Shown here in pieces: positions 58,933-64,000 of a DNA stretch of 64,000 nucleotides. The notes under the pieces were generated by a model that made no database searches, was not told where the DNA came from, and saw nothing but the letters and a program-made list of their open reading frames with translations. The position numbers and the translations under genes were made by a program. Position 1 is the first letter of the stretch, and the number at the start of each line of letters is the position of its first letter. The stretch covers positions 1 to 64,000 of the forward strand of contig DAIRBY010000006.1 of the NCBI GenBank assembly GCA_036796975.1, read 5' to 3'. Source of the DNA: UBA8190 sp003453695 (GTDB lineage Bacteria; Actinomycetota; Acidimicrobiia; Acidimicrobiales; UBA8190).

Positions 58933-60234
58933 ATGACCACCCACAGCGCACCGAGCCTGGTCGAGGACCTGCGCTTTCGGGGACTCTGGCACCAGGAGGT
59001 GGGGACCGGGCTCGCCGGCGCGCTCTCGTCGTCGAAGCTGACGGCGTACATAGGCTTCGACCCCACCTCCGACAGCCTGCACTTGGGCAACCTCATGCAG
59101 ATGTGCACACTGCGTCGTCTGCAGCAACACGGGCACCGTCCCATCGCCCTGGCCGGCGGGGGCACCGGCATGGTGGGGGACCCCGGCGGCAAGTCGGAGG
59201 AGCGGGTGCTGCTCTCCGAGGAGCAGCTGGCAGCCAACCTGGCCTGCATCAGGCCCCAGCTCGAACGCTTCGTGGAGCTGGGGGACGCCGACGGCGCCGG
59301 CGGGGGAGGGTTGTTGCTCGAGAACAGCCAGTGGCTCAAGGCGCTCGGACTGCTCGAATTCTTGCGGGACACCGGCAAGCACTTCACGGTGAACGACATG
59401 GTGAACAAGGAGTCGGTCCGCTCCCGGCTGGAGCGCCCCGAGCAGGGCATCTCCTACACCGAATTCAGCTACATGCTCCTCCAGGCCTACGACTTCCTCT
59501 ACCTCTACGAGCACCACGACTGCCGGCTCCAGCTCGGCGGCAGCGACCAGTTCGGCAACATCAGCATGGGGGTGGAGCTGGTCCGCAAGCGACATGGCGC
59601 CCAGGTGCACGGGCTCACCACCCCCCTCGTGCTCAAGGCGGACGGGTCCAAGTTCGGAAAGACCGAGGCGGGCACGGTATGGCTGGACGCCAGCCGGACC
59701 TCGCCCTTCGCCCTGTACCAGTTCTTCCTGCGCGCCGAGGACGCCGTGGTCGGCGCCTACCTGCGTTACTTCACGTTCCTGGACCACGACGAGATCCGGG
59801 ACCTCGATGCCGCCGTCTCCTCCCACCCCGAGCAGCGACAGGCCCAGCGCGCCCTGGCCCGCTCCGTGTGCACCTTGGTCCACGGGCCCGAGGAGACGGC
59901 TCGGGTCGAACAGGCCGCCCGGTCGCTGTACTCCGAGGACATCACGACGCTCGACGAAGCCACGTTGTTGGAGGTGTGTTCCGAAGCCCCGACGAGCGAC
60001 CGGCCCCGCGCCGAGCTGGACACGGGCCTGCCCATCGTGGAGGCACTGGCGGCGACCGGTCTCGTCCGGTCCAAGAGCGAGGCCCGCAGGGCCGTCGAAC
60101 AGGGCGGGGTGTACGTGAACAACCGACGCGAGCCCGACCCCGAGCGCGCCCTCGGGCGTCACGACCTGCTGCACGGCCGCTACCTCGTCCTTCGCCGGGG
60201 GAGGCGGGACTACCATCTCGTTCGGTTCGTCTGA
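58933..60234 (+). CDS. tyrS: Tyrosyl-tRNA synthetase
   Basis: Charges tRNA-Tyr. The 433-residue protein has the class I HIGH motif as HLGN (50-53), the TyrRS substrate segment QAYDFLYLYEHHDCRLQLGG with GGSDQFGNI, KFGKT (240-244) as the KMSKS loop, and a C-terminal S4 domain (about 365-430, LVRSKSEARRAVEQGGVYVNN). ATG 58933 is within GACGTGATG. No T-box leader was seen. Confidence 0.95.
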   Translation: MTTHSAPSLVEDLRFRGLWHQEVGTGLAGALSSSKLTAYIGFDPTSDSLHLGNLMQMCTLRRLQQHGHRPIALAGGGTGMVGDPGGKSEERVLLSEEQLAANLACIRPQLERFVELGDADGAGGGGLLLENSQWLKALGLLEFLRDTGKHFTVNDMVNKESVRSRLERPEQGISYTEFSYMLLQAYDFLYLYEHHDCRLQLGGSDQFGNISMGVELVRKRHGAQVHGLTTPLVLKADGSKFGKTEAGTVWLDASRTSPFALYQFFLRAEDAVVGAYLRYFTFLDHDEIRDLDAAVSSHPEQRQAQRALARSVCTLVHGPEETARVEQAARSLYSEDITTLDEATLLEVCSEAPTSDRPRAELDTGLPIVEALAATGLVRSKSEARRAVEQGGVYVNNRREPDPERALGRHDLLHGRYLVLRRGRRDYHLVRFV

Positions 60235-60257
60235 CGGCGGGGGTCCGAGGAGGCAGG

Positions 60258-60359
60258 GTGGCGCTCGCCGCGGTGGCGATAGTGGTGATCGTGGCGGTGG
60301 TCGTGCTCTTCTCCCGCAGCGTGTTCAACGCGCCGCCCCGCCACCGCCGGCGCCGGTGA
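60258..60359 (+). CDS. Small single-helix membrane protein, 33 residues
   Basis: GTG 60258 is preceded at 5 nt by the strong ribosome site GAGGAGG and opens a 33-residue peptide: a Val/Ala/Ile-rich membrane helix (about 2-18), then LFSRSVFNAPP and a basic HRRRR end. Its stop overlaps the DUF3151 start (GTGA). It may be a leader peptide coupling translation of the next gene or a small membrane protein; it is too short for family assignment. Confidence 0.6.
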   Translation: MALAAVAIVVIVAVVVLFSRSVFNAPPRHRRRR

Positions 60360-60787
60360 GCGACAGCATCGGGCTCAGCTCCGGCCCACCGGAGACGGTG
60401 TTGGGTCCCGCCCCGCCCGGTGCACCGGAGCAGTTGGAGAAAGCCTGTGGCGAGGCGGGGACCGAGCGGCGCGCCGCCATCGCCAACGTGGTGCGGGCGC
60501 ACCCCGAGTGGCCCGCCGGCTGGGCGGCGCTGGCCGCCGACACCACTGACGACGTCGAGGCGTACGCCTACTACCGGGTGGGCTATCACCGGGGCCTCGA
60601 CGCCCTGCGCAAGGCCGGGTGGCGCGGCAGCGGGTACGTCCGGTGGTCGGCACCGGACAACCAGGGCTTCCTGCGCTGCGTCGAAGGACTCGGCCGCCTG
60701 GCTCGGGCCGTCGGCGAGGAGGAAGAAGCCGAACGGTGCCGGCTCTTCCTGCGCCAGTTGGACCCCGACCGGCCCGCCGGGGCGTGA
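60356..60787 (+). CDS. DUF3151 family protein
   Basis: A 143-residue cytoplasmic protein typical of actinobacteria. The core motif VEAYAYYRVGYHRGLDALRKAGWRGSGYVRW and the ending NQGFLRCVEGLGRLARAVGEEEEAERC match my recollection of DUF3151, quoted here only in part. Function unknown. It overlaps both neighbours by 4 nt, in a run of coupled small genes from 60258 to 61826. Confidence 0.82.
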   Translation: MSDSIGLSSGPPETVLGPAPPGAPEQLEKACGEAGTERRAAIANVVRAHPEWPAGWAALAADTTDDVEAYAYYRVGYHRGLDALRKAGWRGSGYVRWSAPDNQGFLRCVEGLGRLARAVGEEEEAERCRLFLRQLDPDRPAGA

Positions 60788-61233
60788 GCCCGGCGTTGGC
60801 CCGTACCGCCCTCGTCGTGATGGTGGTGGGGCTCGCCGCCGCCGCCTGCTCGTCGTCGGGCGGACCGCTCGGCCAGCAGGCCCGGGCGTGGGCGCAGACC
60901 ACGGGATGGGCGGCCACCGTGCGACAGCTGCAGGACGACCTGCACCGCCTGTCGGGACTGGGCCAGGACACGGCCGGTGCCCGCCGCACGGTGTGCGACG
61001 TGCTCGTCACCGACGCCCTGTCGGCCAACCAGCAGTTGCCCACTCCCGACCGTGCCCTCACCAGGTTCCTCTCCGATGCCTATACGTCTGCTGCCGACGC
61101 CGGACGCGGCTGTTTCAGCGGGTCGGTCCCGCTGTCGACGACGACGGCGCGCGCCGACAGCGCTGCCGCCGACCTGGTGCGGGCCCAGGCCCGCTACGAC
61201 TCGCTGACCACGACGTTGCCGGGGGCGTCGTGA
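60784..61233 (+). CDS. Putative lipoprotein of unknown function
   Basis: A 149-residue protein with a lipoprotein signal peptide: hydrophobic segment 8-21 and lipobox AAAC with Cys22, followed by SSSGGP. The mature part is helical with two further cysteines (in RRTVCDVLVTD and GRGCFSG) that may form a disulfide. It would be cleaved by LspA, encoded at 45363. No family recognised. It overlaps both neighbouring genes by 4 nt. Confidence 0.7.
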   Translation: MSPALARTALVVMVVGLAAAACSSSGGPLGQQARAWAQTTGWAATVRQLQDDLHRLSGLGQDTAGARRTVCDVLVTDALSANQQLPTPDRALTRFLSDAYTSAADAGRGCFSGSVPLSTTTARADSAAADLVRAQARYDSLTTTLPGAS

Positions 61234-61826
61234 GCGACACGCACCCGGTGGTGGGCCCGGTCCCCGAAGGTCGCGACCCCGACTCCTACGACCGGCTGCG
61301 CAGGCGGGTGTTGTGGGCCCTTCCCACCGGCCTCTACGTCCTCGGCTCACGTGCCGGCACCGACCGCAACCTCATGACGGTGAGTTGGGTCACCCAGGTG
61401 TGCCTGGACCCCAAGGTCCTGGCGGTCGGCGTCGAGGCCAGTTCTGTCACCCACCGCCTCGTGAGCGAGGGCGGCATCTTCAGCCTGAGCCTGTTGCCCC
61501 GCCACGAGCGGGCCCTCGTGCGCCGGTTCGTGAAACCGGTCCAGGACGTGTCGGTCGACGAGGCGGCCGGCGGCGGCACCATGAACGGAGAGGAGGTGCG
61601 CCTGGCTCCCGCCGGAGCGCCCGTCCTGGCCGCGGCGGCGGCGTGGATCGAATGCCGGGTCCGCGAGCGGGTGGCGCTCGGGAGCCACAGCCTCTTTCTG
61701 GGAGAAGTCGACGACTGCGGCGTGGGTGCCCCCGGGCCGGCCGCCGGCAACGGCGTCGAGGGTGGTGACGACGTGTTGGCCGAGATCCTCCGCATGGAGG
61801 ACACCCGCATGAGCTACGGCGGGTGA
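61230..61826 (+). CDS. Flavin reductase domain protein (FMN-binding split barrel)
   Basis: A 198-residue protein of the flavin reductase-like family: LRRRVLWALPTGLYVLGSR, then NLMTVSWVTQVCLDPKVLAVGVE, FSLSLLPRHERALVRRFVK and an ending with HSLFLGEVDDC, which is the usual HxLFLGEV motif. It reduces or binds FMN; the partner oxygenase, if any, is not adjacent. GTG 61230 overlaps the lipoprotein gene. Confidence 0.85.
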   Translation: MSDTHPVVGPVPEGRDPDSYDRLRRRVLWALPTGLYVLGSRAGTDRNLMTVSWVTQVCLDPKVLAVGVEASSVTHRLVSEGGIFSLSLLPRHERALVRRFVKPVQDVSVDEAAGGGTMNGEEVRLAPAGAPVLAAAAAWIECRVRERVALGSHSLFLGEVDDCGVGAPGPAAGNGVEGGDDVLAEILRMEDTRMSYGG

Positions 61827-61830
61827 CCGG

Positions 61831-62064
61831 CTACGAGCCCTCGGCGTCCCGAGGCCGGAGGTCCACCCGCAGGACGAGCACGCCGTCCTCCAAGGTGGCC
61901 TCGGCGTCGCCCAGCATGGCGAAGTCCATGAAGTCGATCTGCGCCTGCTCCATGAACCGCCGACGCTCCGGGCCCTCGACGGGGGGCAGGCCTCGGTCGC
62001 GCACTGCGGCCGCCCGGTCCCGAAATCGCGTCACCATGGCTTGCGGGTCGAAGTCGTCCGGCAC
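61831..62064 (-). CDS. Small acidic unknown protein
   Basis: A 77-residue protein beginning VPDDFDPQAMVTRFRDRAAAVRD, with a helix rich in Arg and Asp, then MEQAQIDFMDFAMLGDAEATLEDGVLVLRVDLRP. The start is GTG 62064 or GTG 62067; TACAGT (62078-62073) lies 8 or 5 nt before, matching the leaderless pattern. It is not a known family to me. It converges with the flavin reductase gene, 4 nt apart. Confidence 0.6.
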   Translation of the reverse strand: MPDDFDPQAMVTRFRDRAAAVRDRGLPPVEGPERRRFMEQAQIDFMDFAMLGDAEATLEDGVLVLRVDLRPRDAEGS

Positions 62065-62072
62065 CACAGCTG

Positions 62073-62078
62073 ACTGTA
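62073..62078 (-). promoter_or_regulatory. -10 element, leaderless type, before the small acidic gene
   Basis: Minus-strand TACAGT ends 8 nt before GTG 62064 (5 nt before GTG 62067). Confidence 0.45.
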
Positions 62079-62190
62079 CCCGGGAGCGGTCTTCGCACCC
62101 CGGTGCCCGAGGCGGCGCGGTGTCGGCGGTTTCGGCCTGCGACCTGCCGGAAAGGGCGCAGGGCCAGGTCGGAAGCCTCCCGGGGACAGG

Positions 62191-62196
62191 TAGACT
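62191..62196 (+). promoter_or_regulatory. -10 element before the 62258 gene
   Basis: TAGACT would start a transcript near 62203, giving a leader of about 55 nt with the GAAGGAG site used at GTG 62258. The ATG at 62198 is too close to be translated from it. Confidence 0.4.
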
Positions 62197-62257
62197 GATG
62201 GGGTCGTTGGCGAGATCGCTGCGAGACCGCTGGTCGGGCCCGACGAAGGAGCTGCTC

Positions 62258-62470
62258 GTGAAGAAGGGACGGCATCGCCGCTTCGAAGAGGCACGGAGCC
62301 TCAAGCGTTCGGTGGCAACCGCCAACCGTCGCTGCCCTGAGTGCGGAGCCGAGCCGGACGATCAGCACGCGTCGTGGTGCATGGCGGAGTCCGACGAGTT
62401 CGATCAGATCCTCGGGACGGCGGACGGCGACGAGGGCGCCGACGGCGACGAAGATCCGCTCGCCGACTGA
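62258..62470 (+). CDS. Small zinc-ribbon-like protein
   Basis: A 70-residue protein: a basic helix (KKGRHRRFEEARSLKRSV), then CPECGAEPDDQHASWC (Cys-x2-Cys, then Cys after 11 residues) that could bind zinc with a histidine, and a strongly acidic tail of Gly-Asp-Glu. GTG 62258 has GAAGGAG before it; ATG 62198 would add 20 residues. Family not recognised; similar small basic-zinc-acidic proteins bind nucleic acid or RNA polymerase (inference). Confidence 0.6.
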   Translation: MKKGRHRRFEEARSLKRSVATANRRCPECGAEPDDQHASWCMAESDEFDQILGTADGDEGADGDEDPLAD

Positions 62471-62471
62471 G

Positions 62472-63338
62472 CTAGCGGCGACGCAGTGCCGGATGGGGTA
62501 GCGGGGTCACCGTCGTCGCCATGGCCTTGCCGTTCCCCCTGGCGTCACCGGTCGCACGGGCTGCCGCTCGTGCATCGAGATAGCGGACGAGGCGACGGTA
62601 GATCTTCTCGCCCACCAGCTCGACCAGTTCGTCGCGCATCTCCCGGTACAGGGGCCGGTCACCCACGAAGGCGTCCGGTGCCTCGGTGCACCACCAGGCG
62701 AACTCGGCGCCTCCCTCACCCCAGTCGCGGCGGTCCCACTGCCGGACGACCGAGGTGACGTGGCCGTCCTCGGCCACTTCGTCGTCTCGGCGCAAGGGGA
62801 GCTGCCAGCACACGTCGGGCTTCAAGGTGAGGGGGGCCACCCTGCGCTCGAGGGCGGCGCGATGGAGCGCACAGCCGGGACCGCCCGGGAAGTCGGGGCG
62901 ATTGAGGAAGATGCAGGCGTCCTTGACGACCCGAGTGGTCAGCTCACCCCGTGACGTCCGCTCGAAGATGCGCATGCGCTTGCCGCTGCGGCGTTGTCCC
63001 TGCCGCCAGAACTGCCACTGTTCGGGGGTGAGCGTGGCGGCCGCCTTCTCCACCCGCTTGGCGTCCTTGCCGCCGGTGATGTGGGCGCCGTAGGAGCAGC
63101 ACCCGTGCATGAGCTCGGGGGCGGGACCGGTGAGCACCCCCTGACAACCTCGGCCGAAGATGCAAGTCCAATTGCTCTCGAGGAACGTGACGTCGAACAG
63201 CCACGTGCGCTCCTCGTCGGGATCCGGGAAGCTCACCCACTCGTGCGAGCCCGCCGGGGCGCGCTTCCACGCCGACGCCGAGGCGTCGGTCGTGCCGGCG
63301 GGGCGTCCGTTGACCACGCGGACCGGGGTCGTCTTCAT
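62472..63338 (-). CDS. Cysteine-rich conserved protein coupled to a radical SAM gene
   Basis: A 288-residue protein with seven to eight cysteines in the first two thirds: WTCIFGRGCQG, LMHGCCSYGAH, KDACIFLNRP, GGPGCALH and PDVCWQLPL. The spacing resembles metal- or cluster-binding cysteine-cluster proteins (YkgJ or DUF3109 type), but I cannot name the family. The C-terminal third is helical, ending in a basic tail. ATG 63338 overlaps the stop of the radical SAM gene (ATGA), so the two are made together and may act together. Confidence 0.7.
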   Translation of the reverse strand: MKTTPVRVVNGRPAGTTDASASAWKRAPAGSHEWVSFPDPDEERTWLFDVTFLESNWTCIFGRGCQGVLTGPAPELMHGCCSYGAHITGGKDAKRVEKAAATLTPEQWQFWRQGQRRSGKRMRIFERTSRGELTTRVVKDACIFLNRPDFPGGPGCALHRAALERRVAPLTLKPDVCWQLPLRRDDEVAEDGHVTSVVRQWDRRDWGEGGAEFAWWCTEAPDAFVGDRPLYREMRDELVELVGEKIYRRLVRYLDARAAARATGDARGNGKAMATTVTPLPHPALRRR

Positions 63339-64000
63339 AGTCCTCCAGTGGCGACGGCGCTGGGCACTGTCGTGACCAGCTGAGCATCGGTCGGCTCGGC
63401 GCAGCAGAACCACGCCTCGGAGAGCCGGGGGCGGTGGTCGGCGTCGATGGCCGAGCGCAGAGCGGGGTCGGGCGAGGTGTCGCCCACCGGGCCGAGCACC
63501 CCTTCAACGGCGCCGCGCATGGCCTCGTGGACCTGGTGGGCCGGTGCGTCGTCCCGGCCGGCGTCTTCGGCCAGGAGGGCCAGGGCGGCCTGGAGCTCGT
63601 CCAGCCTCCGGTCGGACGAGTGCCACGTCCATCCCAGGTGACCCGGGTCGTAGTCGTCGAGCAGGCCGTCGAGCGCGCCGCTGTCGAGCAGCAGCGAGCC
63701 AGGGGGCACCAACAACCTGATGCTGTAGTGCACCGGGTCGACGTTGCCGACCAGGTCGGCCCGCTCTACCAACCGGACGAGCGCCTTCACGTCCTCGGCC
63801 GTGCTCCAGGGTGTGAAGGGCAAGAGCGACGGGCGGGGCTCGATCCCGCTCCTGCGCAGGATGGCGACGGCCTCCAGTTCGTCGGCCACCGTGTGGCCCT
63901 TGTCCAGGTGCCGCAGGACGGTGTCGCTGGCCGACTCGAAGGCGGACACCACGAAGAGGCAACCGGCCGAGGCGAACGAGGGCCACAACTCGCGCTGTGC
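63335..64000 (-). CDS. CCAEP-tail radical SAM protein, C-terminal part
   Basis: The 221 visible residues are the C-terminal part of a radical SAM enzyme; its N-terminus with the CxxxCxxC motif lies beyond the right edge. Visible are the barrel strand and helix GCLFVVSAFESASDTVLRHLDKG, the later strand segment IEPRPSLLPFTPWSTAEDV and VHYSIRLLVPPGSLLL. The tail has AWFCCAEPTDA, the mark of the CUAEP/CCAEP-tail radical SAM group, in which some members have selenocysteine at the second position. Here both positions are TGC (Cys-Cys). The frame remains open to base 64000. Confidence 0.8.
   Translation of the reverse strand, partial: AQRELWPSFASAGCLFVVSAFESASDTVLRHLDKGHTVADELEAVAILRRSGIEPRPSLLPFTPWSTAEDVKALVRLVERADLVGNVDPVHYSIRLLVPPGSLLLDSGALDGLLDDYDPGHLGWTWHSSDRRLDELQAALALLAEDAGRDDAPAHQVHEAMRGAVEGVLGPVGDTSPDPALRSAIDADHRPRLSEAWFCCAEPTDAQLVTTVPSAVATGGL

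Noticed and set aside
55988..58933. An open frame of 981 codons on the plus strand, antisense to the DUF255 gene and running into the SDR gene
   Set aside because: Its product is Gly/Ala/Arg/Val-rich with no motifs, and it overlaps two well-supported genes. Long antisense frames are common in DNA this rich in G+C.
63390..63420. Selenocysteine in the radical SAM tail
   Set aside because: Both tail codons are TGC, so this is the Cys-Cys form; no in-frame TGA is read through.

Overview
The window is a G+C-rich chromosomal segment from an actinobacterium, probably a deep-branching, uncultured one of the Acidimicrobiia type (inference). Supporting signs are DivIVA and SepF with no FtsA or MinCDE, an mDAP-type MurE, LexA next to a LysM protein with actinobacterial SOS boxes, a proteasome activator of the Bpa family, DUF3040 and DUF3151 proteins, and many GTG starts joined by GTGA overlaps. 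A run of ten Ns at 44853-44862 shows it is a scaffold from a draft or metagenome assembly. I saw no insertion sequences, prophage, CRISPR arrays, rRNA or tRNA genes; this is core chromosome.

Layout. 1-1754 (minus): two tandem small membrane proteins and a topoisomerase IB. 1891-5105: an ABC exporter pair. 5236-6722: a carboxymuconolactone decarboxylase-like gene and its ECF41 sigma factor, with an ECF41 promoter in front. 6729-15234: thrB, miaB, miaA, dapF, hflX and the succinylase-branch lysine/DAP genes dapC-dapD-dapE. 15298-19907: peroxiredoxin, lexA, the divergent SOS LysM gene, nrdR, a PIG-L deacetylase and dinB. 20077-22987: DUF3040, ROK kinase, a small unknown, an HNH protein and a frameshifted lipoate-ligase-like gene.

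23219-46813 is the division and cell wall (dcw) cluster and its usual actinobacterial extension: mraZ, rsmH, ftsL, ftsI, murE, mraY, murD, ftsW, murG, murC, murB, ftsQ, ftsZ, pgeF, yggS, sepF, yggT, divIVA, ileS (reverse), a Lys/Ala-rich gene, a dksA/traR-type gene, lspA and rluD. murF and ddl are absent. The DAP made by the dap genes upstream is what MurE adds to the peptidoglycan stem, so the two blocks are metabolically linked.

46814-64000 is a mixed housekeeping stretch: a group 2-like sigma factor, histidine phosphatase, Rrf2 regulator, phosphodiesterase, Bpa, dnaE, an unknown, a thioredoxin-domain protein with a partner, SDR, tyrS, a DUF3151 operon with a lipoprotein and a flavin reductase, small unknowns, and at the right edge a cysteine-rich protein overlapping a truncated radical SAM gene whose product ends in a CCAEP tail.

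Regulation readable from sequence: SOS boxes at lexA and the LysM gene, an ECF41 promoter, 10-bp MraZ-type repeats at mraZ, an operator-like palindrome in the ftsZ promoter, and a repeated TANNNT element lying 5-8 nt before start codons, which suggests widespread leaderless transcription.
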